Shown here: positions 8,266-16,226 of the stretch, piece after piece
Layout: each line of letters starts with the position of its first letter
Numbering within the stretch: position 1 is the stretch's first letter
Source: UBA4738 sp002413305
Lineage (GTDB): Bacteria; Actinomycetota; UBA4738
DNA: 46,884 bases
Direction: 5' to 3'
NCBI GenBank assembly: GCA_036847185.1
Contig: DAIUAM010000024.1
Location: forward strand, 1-46,884
Made by a program: the position numbers and the translations under genes
The notes under the pieces: generated by a model
The model's input: the letters and a program-made list of their open reading frames with translations, nothing else
Told to the model about the DNA's origin: nothing
Database searches by the model: none

Positions 8266-9078
8266 TCAACAGCCGCTCGCCGCGGGCGAGGCGGGAGGTC
8301 CAAGAGGCACACGGAACTTCGCGGCCAACCCAGCCAGGTCCCGCCGGAAGATCTCCATGTCGGCCTGGTTCCAGTCCTGGTGCGTCTGGCACCGGAACGA
8401 CGGCACCCGCTCCATGTGCAAGAGGCTCGTCAGGCTTTCGTTGTGGCCGATCACGTTCCGGAGCTGGATGTCGAACCGCTGCATGAGCCACAACGTGAGG
8501 TCAAGCGCAGCGCTGAGCTGTCCCACGTTGTCCAGAACGTCCTGGTCACTCTCCCCTACCATCTCGATCCCGATAGCCGTGTAGTTCAAGCCGACCGTGT
8601 GCCGGCACATGAGGTCGAGCGGAACGAGCTGGTAGATCGTGCCGTCGGTGTCGATGACGAAATGCGCGCACGTCCCCGGGAGCTCGCCGAGGTCGGGCTG
8701 GTTCGCGGCGAACGTGTTGAACACGGGGGCGAACTCGGCCGAGGCGGTGAAGTGCTCGACGATGGCCTGCGGCTGGACCAGCTGATAGGTGTGCAGTCCG
8801 TAATGCTCCTCGGCGTATACAAGCATCTCTTGCTTGCGCGCGTCCGGGAACGGGATGAGCATCGAAACGGTGCGGGGCCGCGGCACGGCCAGCTCGGTGA
8901 AGGCAGGGGACGGGAGCGAGGTCTGGGAGGCGTCGCCGCCGGTGGGGCTGGTCTGTGGTGAGGCCGGTGGGGCAAGGGCCGAGCCCGAACACGCCGCAGC
9001 TACCAGCGCGAGCGCCACGAGGGCCAACCCGATCGGAGCCCAGGGGGCGTGTTCGTCGTGCCTCGTCGGTCCGGACAT
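8266..9078 (-). CDS. Lipoprotein N-acetylmuramoyl-L-alanine amidase (Amidase_2/PGRP fold)
   Basis: A 270-residue precursor. A signal segment IGLALVALALVAAAC ends in a lipobox with Cys about residue 30, then comes a Ser/Pro/Thr-rich linker, so it is likely anchored to the outer face of the membrane. The catalytic domain starts near residue 95 with FNTFAANQPDL, CAHFVIDTDGTIYQLVP, CRHTVGLNYTAIGIEMVG and NVIGHNESL. These match the zinc His and fold pattern of type 2 amidases that cut the MurNAc-L-Ala bond of peptidoglycan. Zinc ligands are plausibly the His of CAHF or CRHT and of IGHNE, but exact assignment needs an alignment. It is a single gene convergent with the small ORF at 8035. Confidence 0.82.
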   Translation of the reverse strand: MSGPTRHDEHAPWAPIGLALVALALVAAACSGSALAPPASPQTSPTGGDASQTSLPSPAFTELAVPRPRTVSMLIPFPDARKQEMLVYAEEHYGLHTYQLVQPQAIVEHFTASAEFAPVFNTFAANQPDLGELPGTCAHFVIDTDGTIYQLVPLDLMCRHTVGLNYTAIGIEMVGESDQDVLDNVGQLSAALDLTLWLMQRFDIQLRNVIGHNESLTSLLHMERVPSFRCQTHQDWNQADMEIFRRDLAGLAAKFRVPLGPPASPAASGC

Positions 9079-9221
9079 GGCTTCGGCGAGAGCCTATCTC
9101 CACCCTCACGCGCCCGGGGGCAGCTATCTCCGATGGTCGGTAGCGCGTTACGTGGATGGAGTGCCTCTGTTACTGGGATGGTCCAGGGTCGGGGCATGGT
9201 ATCCGAGGAGAGGGGGAGCAG

Positions 9222-10406
9222 ATGAAGAGGTGGACGATCCAGATCGTCGCCGGGGCCCTGGGCATCGCCCTCGTGGTGACGGCGGCCGCATGTGGCAGGC
9301 GAGCCGAGCAACGACCCGCAGGAGCGCTCACCGCGGCGACCCCTTCCTCCAGCCCACCTCGAACCACCCCTCCGCCAGTGGCGGGCGCCTGGAACCGATT
9401 GTCGGCCGCCCCCATCGCCGGACCGTACATTCTGGCGAGCGTTTGGACGGGGAAGGAGATGCTGACCTTCGGTCGCGTCATGTCCGAAGACTCCGGTGGC
9501 GACGTCGACGTTGCGGCGGCCTACGACCCTGCGACCGACACCTGGCGAGCGCTCACCGCCGGCCCCGATCGGGAAGGCAGCTACGAGGGCACAGACCGAG
9601 CGGTGTGGACGGGCTCGGAGATGCTCGTCTGGGGGATCACGGACAAGGCGTTCGACCCGGCGACGGATCGGTGGCGGCGCCTCCCCGATCCTCCCCTGAA
9701 CTGGGGCGGCCCAGCCGTCACGGTCTGGACCGGGAATCAGATGATCGGGTGGGGGGGTGGCTGCTGCGACGATAACGTTGGGGACGGATTGGCCTACACC
9801 CCTGCGACGAACTCTTGGGAGAAGCTCCCGTCCGGACCCCTCGCCGGCCGCCAAGCCGCCAGCGGCGCGTGGACCGGCACGGAACTCGTCATCGCGGGCG
9901 GAGGCGCGGAGGGCAAGATATTCTCCGACGCCGCCGCATACAACCCCATCACACACACGTGGAGGCAGCTACCCGACATGCCGCAACCCCGCTCGGGCGC
10001 CACCTCGACGTGGGACGGGACCGAGGTACTCTTCGTCGGCGGGGGGAACGGCCGGCTTTCGGCCGACGGGACTGCCTACGACCCGGCGGCGAACCGGTGG
10101 CGGCAGCTGCCCGCTATGGGATCGCCTCGCGAGGGGCACGTGGCCGTGTGGACCGGCAACCAGCTCCTGGTGTGGGGCGGGCGGTCCGGGGAAGGGAACA
10201 CGGCCGCCAGGCCACCTCACGGGGAGGCCTATGACCCCGCGGCCGACAGCTGGTCACCGCTCCCTGTGTCACCGCTCCGCGGCCGTGTTGGAGCTGCCGG
10301 GATATGGACGGGGACCGCGATGATCTTGTGGGGCGGAATCGCGATCAGCCCCGATCCCTCCCAACCGCTCGCCGACGGGGCAGCGTACACGCCGGGAACA
10401 CGCTGA
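9222..10406 (+). CDS. Kelch-repeat lipoprotein
   Basis: A 394-residue secreted lipoprotein. The signal peptide ends in a VTAAAC lipobox (Cys24), followed by a Thr/Pro/Ser linker to about residue 50. The rest is at least six kelch-type blades, each ending in a motif such as AYDPATDTWRAL, AFDPATDRWRRLP, AYTPATNSWEKLP, AYNPITHTWRQLP, AYDPAANRWRQLP and AYDPAADSWSPLP, with W-T/D-G-T/N-E/Q strands between them. A beta-propeller is expected. Such propellers bind ligands or polymers; no catalytic residue is evident. The ATG at 9222 is chosen for its AGGGGGAG site and because it starts the signal peptide. Confidence 0.85.
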   Translation: MKRWTIQIVAGALGIALVVTAAACGRRAEQRPAGALTAATPSSSPPRTTPPPVAGAWNRLSAAPIAGPYILASVWTGKEMLTFGRVMSEDSGGDVDVAAAYDPATDTWRALTAGPDREGSYEGTDRAVWTGSEMLVWGITDKAFDPATDRWRRLPDPPLNWGGPAVTVWTGNQMIGWGGGCCDDNVGDGLAYTPATNSWEKLPSGPLAGRQAASGAWTGTELVIAGGGAEGKIFSDAAAYNPITHTWRQLPDMPQPRSGATSTWDGTEVLFVGGGNGRLSADGTAYDPAANRWRQLPAMGSPREGHVAVWTGNQLLVWGGRSGEGNTAARPPHGEAYDPAADSWSPLPVSPLRGRVGAAGIWTGTAMILWGGIAISPDPSQPLADGAAYTPGTR

Positions 10407-10443
10407 GCCCTGTGGGCAGGCGAAAGACCGGGCGCAACAGGGC
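10407..10443. terminator. Weak inverted repeat between convergent genes
   Basis: GCCCTGT (10407-10413) pairs with ACAGGGC (10437-10443) across a loop of about 23 bases, just past the kelch gene and before the end of the flavodoxin gene. It is a short stem with a long loop, so this is only a possible terminator. Confidence 0.25.
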
Positions 10444-10451
10444 CACGGTGG

Positions 10452-10934
10452 TCACACGCGCGGACGGAGCGCCGGTCCCGCCAGCCACCCTTGCCGCCCC
10501 GCAGCGTCCGCGCGGGCAAGCGCGAACGCGCGGTTGACGAACCCCCGGGCTTCCTGGTCGGGATGACGGCGCGGGAACGCCTGGGTGGTCAGGACCTTCC
10601 CCCCCTTCGACGCGAGCATGCCCTGGAAGCCGTCGAGCATCCCTCGTGGGTTGACCGCGTAGGAGCAGAACAGGGCGACGTTCGTGCCCTGCAGGTCAGG
10701 CAGGTCGTCGACCCACAACCGCATCAGGCGAGCCGGCCGCACCCCGGCCACGACGAATCCGTCGACCCAGGTGCCCAGGAAGACGAGGTCGTGACCCAGC
10801 ACCTCCCATTGCGGGAGACCGCGGATGGAGCGAACCTCCACCTCGCCCCTCCCGGTGGAGGCGATGCCGGCGATTGCCTCCGCGGTGGCCTTCGTGTGGC
10901 CCCCTCTGCTCTCGTACGCGACCAGGATCCTCAT
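10452..10934 (-). CDS. Flavodoxin-like protein
   Basis: A 160-residue protein opening with MRILVAYESRGGHTKATAEAIA. The stretch YESRGGHTKATA is the phosphate-binding loop of flavodoxins. VFLGTWVDGF and ALFCSYAVNP correspond to the later FMN-contacting loops. It should carry electrons or act as an FMN-dependent reductase in the cytoplasm. The ATG has a GGAGG 7 bases upstream. It is last in a run of rhodanese, 90-residue protein and flavodoxin on one strand, separated by 34 bases from its predecessor. The partner is unknown. Confidence 0.8.
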   Translation of the reverse strand: MRILVAYESRGGHTKATAEAIAGIASTGRGEVEVRSIRGLPQWEVLGHDLVFLGTWVDGFVVAGVRPARLMRLWVDDLPDLQGTNVALFCSYAVNPRGMLDGFQGMLASKGGKVLTTQAFPRRHPDQEARGFVNRAFALARADAAGRQGWLAGPALRPRV

Positions 10935-10968
10935 CCACCGACCTCCGGGCTCACCGGCCGGGGGACCT

Positions 10969-11241
10969 TCAGAAGACCTCGGCCCCAGACCCGCTCGCGG
11001 GTTCCCAGTCGCGAAGGCACTCGGCCCCCCGCACGATCAGGGTGCCAACGACGGCGGTACGAAGCAGCCGGGCAGCCTTGCTTCTGCGGACCAGCGGCAG
11101 CTCCGACAGGATGGGAGCGGCGACGATCACCACCGTGGCCAACCGGTGCCGGATCCTGCGCCCGCCCGGGAAGGCGAGGTAGGCGCGCGCCGACGCGGAG
11201 AGATCCGCGGCGGTATCGAAGACCGAGTCGACCCCGCCCAT
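10969..11241 (-). CDS. Hypothetical protein (90 aa), possibly membrane-associated
   Basis: A 90-residue protein with a central hydrophobic stretch (RLATVVIVAAPILSELPLV) flanked by basic residues (GGRRIRHR, RRSKAARLLR) and a second moderately hydrophobic part (TAVVGTLIVRG). It begins 3 bases after the stop of the rhodanese gene, which argues for translational coupling and against a chance frame. No family is recognised. Confidence 0.55.
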   Translation of the reverse strand: MGGVDSVFDTAADLSASARAYLAFPGGRRIRHRLATVVIVAAPILSELPLVRRSKAARLLRTAVVGTLIVRGAECLRDWEPASGSGAEVF

Positions 11242-11244
11242 CGC

Positions 11245-11571
11245 TCAGGCGACCCGGCCGGGCGCGCCGTCGGATGAGGAGAACGGGAGGCCGGCGGCCG
11301 CCCACGCCTCCATCCCACCCTCGAGGTTCACCGCTTCGTATCCGCGGGCCTGGAGCATCAGCGTGGCGAGCTCGCTCCGGTTGCCGACCCGGCAGACGGC
11401 GACCACTGTGCGATCGGGGTCCAGGTGCCCCTTCTCGTCGCCCCTCATGACCTGGGCCAGCGGGAGATGCACGGCGCCCTCGATGTGCCCGGCGTCCCAT
11501 TCGTCGCGCTCGCGCACGTCCAGGATCTGGTAGTCGGCCCGGTGTTCGAAGAGTTGGTGAACGTCGTTCAT
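11245..11571 (-). CDS. Single-domain rhodanese-like sulfurtransferase
   Basis: A 108-residue single rhodanese domain: ILDVRERDEWDAGHIEGAVHLPL, then the active-site loop CRVGNRS with the sulfur-carrying Cys, then LEGGMEAWAAAGLP. Six residues after Cys is the usual loop length for sulfur rather than phosphate chemistry. It is predicted cytoplasmic, moving sulfane sulfur to a thiophilic acceptor. The ATG at 11571 starts exactly at the domain. A longer frame to 11616 adds only a non-conserved Arg-rich leader. An AAGGAG lies about 11 bases upstream. It is first of a three-gene unit with the 90-residue protein and the flavodoxin. Confidence 0.88.
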   Translation of the reverse strand: MNDVHQLFEHRADYQILDVRERDEWDAGHIEGAVHLPLAQVMRGDEKGHLDPDRTVVAVCRVGNRSELATLMLQARGYEAVNLEGGMEAWAAAGLPFSSSDGAPGRVA

Positions 11572-11764
11572 GGCGCGTACCGCTCCTTCGGGAGATCGAG
11601 AACGATGGGCGTCCACCTCCTAATCTAGACCGTTCCGGTCGGATTCGGCCTCTCCGCGCAGGGCCGCTCGGTTCCCGGCTTCCACTGAGGCGCAAGGCGC
11701 AGTCCAAGACCGCCTACGGCCGGTCGGGCTTCGGCCGAGCCGGATGCCGGATGGCGGCCACCCG

Positions 11765-12547
11765 TCAGCCCAGGAACTCCGTCAAGGGGGCGGCGGTGGC
11801 CGCGCTGCGCAATGGCGGAAGCGCGAAGACGTCTTCGATGGTGCGGAGCAGCGAGAGCGTGTCGTGCGGCCGGTCGCTCCGGAACCCCCGCCTCCCGCCA
11901 CTCGCCGCGACGATGGTGGCGACGTGCCCGCCGTGCACGCCGGCGGCGCAGCATCCGGCAAGGTCGGCTCCTTCGCTCTCGTCCCACGTCACAATCACCA
12001 GTCCCCCCTCACGGAAGGCGGGGGACGCCAGCACGGCTCCGACGTCGGTTCGCGCCCACGCGTCCCCTGCCGAGACCGGCCCGTCGTGCATGTTGTGAAG
12101 CTGGTTCGGCACCACCAAGCTGAAGGCCGGCGGGCTCGCCAGACTCGGCAGGAAGTCTGTCATCGGCCGCAGCCGGGCACGGTCGGCGGCTGAGCCGGTC
12201 ACCTCGGTGAAATAGGCGAACGGGTCGTGGTGGCGAACATATCCGCCCGCGTCCGGTCCGACGTAGCCGGCCGAGGGCAGGTCCTCGAAGTATCCCGCCC
12301 ACGAGAACCCTCGCCCGTCCAGCTGGCCGGCGAGGGTCTGCCCTGCGTAGCCGGGCGGGCAGGCATCGTCTCCGCAGCCCATGGTCGAACCGGCGATCAT
12401 CGCCACGTAGTTCGGCAGGCTTGGATGTGCGATGGCGAAGAACCGCGTGGCCAGTCCATACGTCGAGGCCAGCCCGTTCAAGTACGGCGCCTCCGCGCTA
12501 CCGATCATCTGCCCGTACGCGTGGTTCTCCATGACGAAGAGCCACAC
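11765..12547 (-). pseudogene. Phosphoesterase/acid phosphatase-like protein, main body (separated from its signal peptide by a frameshift)
   Basis: About 260 residues of the phosphoesterase (AcpA/phospholipase C-like) family. The frame starts with WLFVMENHAYG and continues HPSLPNYVAMIAGST, PNQLHNMHDG, IVTWDESEG and GVHGGHVATIVAA, covering the metal-binding and nucleophile regions. The only possible start here, GTG at 12547, falls right at the first core strand, leaving no signal peptide. Upstream in this frame the sequence stays open and includes SRPIHHVWLF, which belongs to the fold. A lipoprotein signal peptide lies just upstream in the neighbouring frame (see 12505-12759). A one-base deletion in the C7 run at 12619 would explain the split, either a real mutation, programmed or phase-variable slippage, or an assembly error. 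Confidence 0.7.
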
Positions 12548-12759
12548 GTGATGGATCGGTCGCGAGCCTCTCGACGAAGGTGCCCGTGCGCTGACGTGCT
12601 CACCGGAGGAGCGGCGGAGGGGGGGAGCTCGGGAGCCTGGCTCGTTGCCGTGCAGGCGGGAAGCAGGATCAGGAGTACGAGGAACGCCCTCGCCGCCGGC
12701 GGAACAGCCACACGCCCGCGCCGAGACCGCTCAGTCCGAGGAGCCCGAACCAGAACCAT
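12505..12759 (-). pseudogene. Lipoprotein signal peptide belonging to the downstream phosphoesterase (other frame)
   Basis: This 84-residue frame carries RAFLVLLILLPAC, a good hydrophobic core and lipobox, then a Pro/Ser linker SQAPELPPSAAPPVS. After that it loses character and stops inside the phosphoesterase gene. A -1 shift at the C7 run (12619-12625 on the plus strand as G7) joins it to the phosphoesterase frame, giving a normal exported lipoprotein of about 330 residues. The real start is uncertain: the ATG at 12759 or a GTG (Val17) nearer the hydrophobic core. Confidence 0.6.
12619..12625. repeat. G7/C7 homopolymer at the frameshift point
   Basis: Seven consecutive G on the plus strand (C7 in the coding strand) lie exactly where the lipoprotein leader and phosphoesterase frames can be rejoined by one extra base. 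Such runs are typical of slippage and also of sequencing error. Confidence 0.7.
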
Positions 12760-12803
12760 CGGCCGACCCTGTTCTCCTCGCGCTTCGCGCGTCCCCTCGC
12801 CAT
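12669..12803 (-). CDS. Small single-span membrane protein (44 aa)
   Basis: A 44-residue protein reading MARGRAKREENRVGRW, then a hydrophobic, Gly-rich segment (FWFGLLGLSGLGAGVWLF), then a poly-Arg cap (RRRRGR) and SSYS before TGA. The charge distribution of a one-span protein is clear. It starts about 50 bases after the DUF3618 gene and overlaps the lipoprotein leader frame at 12759. No strong ribosome-binding site is visible. I know no family, but relatives of such tiny TM proteins are common beside holin/DUF3618 genes. Confidence 0.5.
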   Translation of the reverse strand: MARGRAKREENRVGRWFWFGLLGLSGLGAGVWLFRRRRGRSSYS

Positions 12804-12853
12804 GGCGCCGTTCTACCCGCCCGGGCGGTCCGTGTCCACCCGAAGGTCCAGGA

Positions 12854-13048
12854 TCAGGTCGATCGAACGACCTTCCACACGATACGAACGATCACCAGGG
12901 CCACGACCCCGCCGACGGCGAGGCTGGCGATCCTCGCCGCGCGCTTCTCCGCCACGGTCGCTTCGATGCGTAGCTGCGCGAGGTGCTCGGCGAGCTCCTG
13001 CTTCGTTCGCTCGATGTCGAGCTTCAGGTTTTCTGCTCTCGAAGCCAC
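12854..13048 (-). CDS. DUF3618 domain protein
   Basis: A 64-residue protein. An N-terminal charged helix (ENLKLDIERTKQELAEHLAQLRIEA) matches the DUF3618 pattern. One membrane segment (IASLAVGGVVALVIVRIVWKVV) follows at the C terminus. The GTG at 13048 has an AAGGAGG site and overlaps the end of the holin-like gene by 25 bases, so the two are coupled. Function is unknown; the family is actinobacterial and often found beside holin-like and YtxH-like proteins. Confidence 0.75.
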   Translation of the reverse strand: MASRAENLKLDIERTKQELAEHLAQLRIEATVAEKRAARIASLAVGGVVALVIVRIVWKVVRST

Positions 13049-13410
13049 CGGACGTCCTCCTTCACCTGTTCCCTCGTCTCGTCGGGGACGATCGGCGACG
13101 AGCGACGCATCCCCACCATTGCCCCCATGCCAAGAACCCCGGCGACGACGAGGCAGGCGCCCCCGACGAGGAGCAGCGCCGCCCACCACGGTAGGACCAG
13201 GGCTATCCCGGCCGCGCCGGCGGCGAGTAGGAACAAGATCCCGGTGATGAGGAAGAAGGCGCCGCCGGCCGCCGCGCCGGCGGACACCGCTTTCTTGAGG
13301 GCCCGCGCCTTCACCTGTTCGGCAACCAGCCGAACCTCGAGCCCGACCAGGCGATTGAGATCGGAGACTGTCTGTCTGGCGGCTTCCGGCAACCCCTTCT
13401 GGGCCTTCAT
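13024..13410 (-). CDS. Phage holin family-like membrane protein (actinobacterial holin superfamily III type)
   Basis: A 128-residue protein. An N-terminal amphipathic helix (LNRLVGLEVRLVAEQVKARALKKA) is followed by two long membrane segments, about residues 42-70 and 73-98, and a charged C-terminal tail. This is the layout of chromosomal holin family proteins of Actinomycetota, which occur far from prophages and have no proven lytic role. No lysin or phage gene is nearby, so a housekeeping envelope role is more likely. It starts 6 bases after the H1-like gene. Confidence 0.75.
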   Translation of the reverse strand: MKAQKGLPEAARQTVSDLNRLVGLEVRLVAEQVKARALKKAVSAGAAAGGAFFLITGILFLLAAGAAGIALVLPWWAALLLVGGACLVVAGVLGMGAMVGMRRSSPIVPDETREQVKEDVRWLREQKT

Positions 13411-13416
13411 CCGGAC

Positions 13417-13989
13417 CTAAGACCTTCGTGCTGCGCGGACCGTTGACTTTGCGCCGGACTTCGCCGTCCGTGCCGTGGACTTGGCGCCGGACTTCGCCGT
13501 CCGTGCCGTGGACTTGGCGCCGGACTTGGCGGTCCGAGCGGTCGACTTGGCGGCGGACTTGGCGGTCCGAGCGGTCGACTTTGCGGTCCGAGCGGTCGAC
13601 TTGGCGGCGGACCTGGCGGTTCGCCCCGTGCTCCTGGCACCGGTGCTCGCCGCGGTCGTGGTGGATGAGGCGCCGGACCCGGCCGACCGGGCTGTCGTCT
13701 TCGTCGCCGACGCAGCGCGTCTGGCGGTGGCCTCGGCCGCGGCTCTGGCCGAGCGCGCCGTTGTCTTCGCCGCCCGGGTTGCGCGGGTCGCGGTCTTTCG
13801 GGCTCGGGTGGTCGCCCGGGCGGCGACGCGCCGCCCGCGGGAGGACGTCGACTCAACGGCCTCCTGCGCGCGGGCTGCGGCGGCTCCGGTCGCCTTGGCG
13901 AGCGTCTCAGCCTGATCCCGCACGGCCCCGACGGCGGCTTCGGTTGCTCCGAGCGCGACGTATCCGGCTTCCTTCAATTGGTCTCTCAC
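13417..13989 (-). CDS. Ala/Lys/Arg/Thr-rich histone H1-like protein with 11-residue repeats
   Basis: A 190-residue protein. The first 45 residues resemble an amphipathic helix (MRDQLKEAGYVALGATEAAVG). The rest is low complexity, built from A, K, R, T and S, ending in tandem copies of an 11-residue unit GAKSTARTAKS. The strongly basic tail suggests DNA or polyanion binding, as in histone H1-like tails of actinobacterial HU proteins, but no HU core is visible. The GTG at 13989 has a GGGAGGAG site. It heads a unit with the holin-like and DUF3618 genes, which raises the alternative that it works at the membrane. Confidence 0.65.
   Translation of the reverse strand: MRDQLKEAGYVALGATEAAVGAVRDQAETLAKATGAAAARAQEAVESTSSRGRRVAARATTRARKTATRATRAAKTTARSARAAAEATARRAASATKTTARSAGSGASSTTTAASTGARSTGRTARSAAKSTARTAKSTARTAKSAAKSTARTAKSGAKSTARTAKSGAKSTARTAKSGAKSTVRAARRS
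13453..13640. repeat. 33-bp tandem repeat array in the H1-like gene
   Basis: A 33-base unit recurs in register: 13453-13485, 13486-13518, 13519-13551 and 13552-13584 are near-identical, followed by shortened or diverged copies to about 13640. Each unit encodes 11 residues, so copy-number changes would keep the frame. Confidence 0.75.
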
Positions 13990-14081
13990 CGCAGTCTCCT
14001 CCCTCCCCCTCGCAGTTCCTTACCAAGGGAAGGACTGATGAAACCACGAATGTCGAAAAGCACAAGAAACGGAGTGCGATG

Positions 14082-14993
14082 TCAGTCGAGCAACGCAGCC
14101 AGCTGACGGGCGCCCTTGATCGCGTGGTCCTCGTAACAGTTGTTCATGATGACGTGGGTCTCGCGAGCCTGTTCAGCGAGCGCTTCGACCTTCGGCACCC
14201 ATGTCTGCAGCTCTCTCTTCGAGTAGTCGTAGCGGAAGCGGTCGGCAGCGCGCCGGCTCTTCGTCGCCCAGGCCTCCGGATCGCGGCCGTGAAACCGCAC
14301 GACTGCGAGTTCCTTCGAGGTGACAGCTGCGACTGGGGGCAGCGACGAGTCGAAGCCCTGCGGCATGTCCACGCACACATACGGGAGGTCGTGCTTCTCG
14401 AGGAACGAAAGTGTCTCCTCCCGATTGCGCTCCTCCATCCAGGACTTGTGACGGAACTCGACCGCGACGGTGAAGTCCGCCAGCCGCTCCTGGCATTCGA
14501 CCAGATAGTCCTTCGCCGCTCGGGAGATCACGAACCACTGTGGGAACTGGAAGAGGATCGAACCGAGCTTGCCAGCTGAATGCAGGGGCATGAGCGCGTC
14601 ACGGAATCTCGTCCACACCTCGTCGACCAGCTCGTTGGGGAGCTTGTCGCGGTACAGGCTCTGCTTGTCCTGGGTTTCCTTGGGGAGCTGTTCGCGCAGG
14701 TCCTTGTAGAGGGAGTCGGTCTTGGTGGGATGGTTGGTAAGCAGCGAGTAAGCCTTGACATTGAAGACGAATTCCGCCGGGGTGCGTTCGGCCCACAGCG
14801 CCGCGTTCCGTTCGGTGGGAGGGAAGTAGTACGTCGAATCCACCTCCGCGATCGGGAACTGGCTCGCGTAGAACCTCAGGCGCTCCTCGGCGCTGCTGAC
14901 CCCCTTCGGATAGAAGTTGCCGTCCTTGACGAGCGTGGGTTCGGTCCAGGAAGAGATCCCGATGCGGACCTCACCACGTTTGGGCTTGGTCAC
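14082..14993 (-). CDS. DUF72 (YecE-like) protein
   Basis: A 303-residue DUF72 protein with a TIM-barrel-like pattern. Signature stretches are VRIGISSWTEP near the start, EVDSTYYFPPTERNAALWAERTP, FVFNVKAYSLLTNHP, LGSILFQFPQWF, AVEFRHKSW and THVIMNNCYEDHAI. Function is not established for the family. The GTG at 14993 is preferred because a GGAGG sits 7 bases upstream and VRIGISSW follows at once. The ATG at 15050 would add a poor leader. It lies about 60 bases downstream of the sigma factor gene and is probably co-transcribed with it. Confidence 0.85.
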   Translation of the reverse strand: MTKPKRGEVRIGISSWTEPTLVKDGNFYPKGVSSAEERLRFYASQFPIAEVDSTYYFPPTERNAALWAERTPAEFVFNVKAYSLLTNHPTKTDSLYKDLREQLPKETQDKQSLYRDKLPNELVDEVWTRFRDALMPLHSAGKLGSILFQFPQWFVISRAAKDYLVECQERLADFTVAVEFRHKSWMEERNREETLSFLEKHDLPYVCVDMPQGFDSSLPPVAAVTSKELAVVRFHGRDPEAWATKSRRAADRFRYDYSKRELQTWVPKVEALAEQARETHVIMNNCYEDHAIKGARQLAALLD

Positions 14994-15056
14994 CGGCGCC
15001 CTCCGCGCATGTGGGCGTTGCCCAGGCCCCCCGGCCTCCGCCCCGGACACGCCTGC

Positions 15057-16013
15057 TTAGATCCACCCAGCCGCGTTGATGATCTCGGAGTTCCGAAGCT
15101 TGCGGAGCGCCTCGCGTTCGATCAGCCGAACCCGCTCGCCGGACAGCCCCATCACCTTGCCGACGTCACGCAGCGACATCGCGTGCCCGTTCTCGAGTCC
15201 GTACCGCAGCGCGATCACCCGCCGCTCGCGCGGGTCTAGCACGTTCAGCACCGCCTGGCCGATCTCCTGGCGAAGCATGGCGTCCTCGACCGCATCCAAG
15301 GGCGACTGTTCGTCGGCCTGCTCCAGCAGGTCGCCGAGCTCGGTGTCCTCCCCGACCGGCGCTTGCAGCGAGACCGGCTCCCGGCGTTCGGCCTCCAGCA
15401 GCCGGTCGACCTCCTCGAGGGGGATCTGGAGCGCATTGGCAAGTTCGTCGGGCGTCGGGTCACGCCCCATGCGCTGGCTGAACTGCACGTAGGTCCGGCG
15501 GAGCTTGCGGATCTGGTCGTGAACGTGCACGGGGAGTCGGATCTGGCGGCCGCGGTCGGCGATGGCCCGTGTGATGGCCTGGCGGATCCACCACGTCGCG
15601 TACGTCGAGAACTTGAACCCACGGCGCCAGTCGAAGAGCTCGACGGCCCGCATCAGGCCGATGTTCCCCTCCTGTACCAGGTCCAGGAACGGCAACCCCT
15701 GCCCCTGGTACTTGCGGGCGATGGACACGACCAGCCGGAGGTTCGCCCGGATGAAGCGTTGGCGGGCCGCATGGCCCTTTCGGACCTGCTCCTTCGCCTT
15801 GCGGATGCTCGTCTCGGACCTCAGCCGGCCGCCCTGAAGCTTCGCCTCGGCCTCCTCGCCGTGCTCGATGGCCATGGCGAGCTCGACCTCCTCCTCCTTG
15901 GTGAGAAGGGGCTCACGGGCCGCCGCCTCGAGGTACAGGCGAACGTCGTCGGCCTCGCCCAGCGCACGCGTGGGCTCCGACTTCCGAGTCGGCTTCGGTT
16001 CTGGATCAGCCAT
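15057..16013 (-). CDS. RNA polymerase sigma-70 factor, RpoD/SigA-like group 2
   Basis: A 318-residue sigma factor. Region 1.2 is DDVRLYLEAAAREPLLT (about 22-38). Region 2 contains RFIRANLRLVVSIARKYQ, LPFLDLVQEGNIGLMRAV and GFKFSTYATWWIRQAI (about 85-145). Region 3 follows, and region 4 ends with the helix-turn-helix LRDVGKVMGLSGERVRLIE (about 280-298). It lacks the long N-terminal region 1.1 of a primary factor and is the size of HrdA/SigB-type group 2 factors. In a reduced lineage it could still be the main sigma. The ATG has no Shine-Dalgarno; TACCCT lies 11 bases upstream, suggesting a nearly leaderless mRNA. Confidence 0.92.
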   Translation of the reverse strand: MADPEPKPTRKSEPTRALGEADDVRLYLEAAAREPLLTKEEEVELAMAIEHGEEAEAKLQGGRLRSETSIRKAKEQVRKGHAARQRFIRANLRLVVSIARKYQGQGLPFLDLVQEGNIGLMRAVELFDWRRGFKFSTYATWWIRQAITRAIADRGRQIRLPVHVHDQIRKLRRTYVQFSQRMGRDPTPDELANALQIPLEEVDRLLEAERREPVSLQAPVGEDTELGDLLEQADEQSPLDAVEDAMLRQEIGQAVLNVLDPRERRVIALRYGLENGHAMSLRDVGKVMGLSGERVRLIEREALRKLRNSEIINAAGWI

Positions 16014-16024
16014 GGTCTATCCGT

Positions 16025-16030
16025 AGGGTA
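16025..16030 (-). promoter_or_regulatory. Candidate -10 box (TACCCT) of the sigma factor gene
   Basis: TACCCT on the minus strand ends 11 bases before the ATG at 16013, and no ribosome-binding site intervenes. The same hexamer precedes the genes at 20657 and 41340. Confidence 0.4.
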
Positions 16031-16226
16031 GCCTGCCCAGGCTCCAAACCTGAAGCCTGGATGGACGAAAGCGCATCGTGCTGCCGTCCCCAGCCGCCTG
16101 AACACCGCTCGGACTGCGCCGGGGCACACGGAACGGGGCCGGAACGACTCGCGGATCAGCCGACATGGCACGATACCCCACGGTGGTTCGAAGCGCCAGG
16201 GCTCGAACCGCTTCGCCCGGCGGCGC

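Noticed and set aside
13024..13410. Holin-like gene as a sign of prophage
   Set aside because: No lysin, structural, integrase or attachment features nearby; chromosomal holin-family proteins are common in Actinomycetota.
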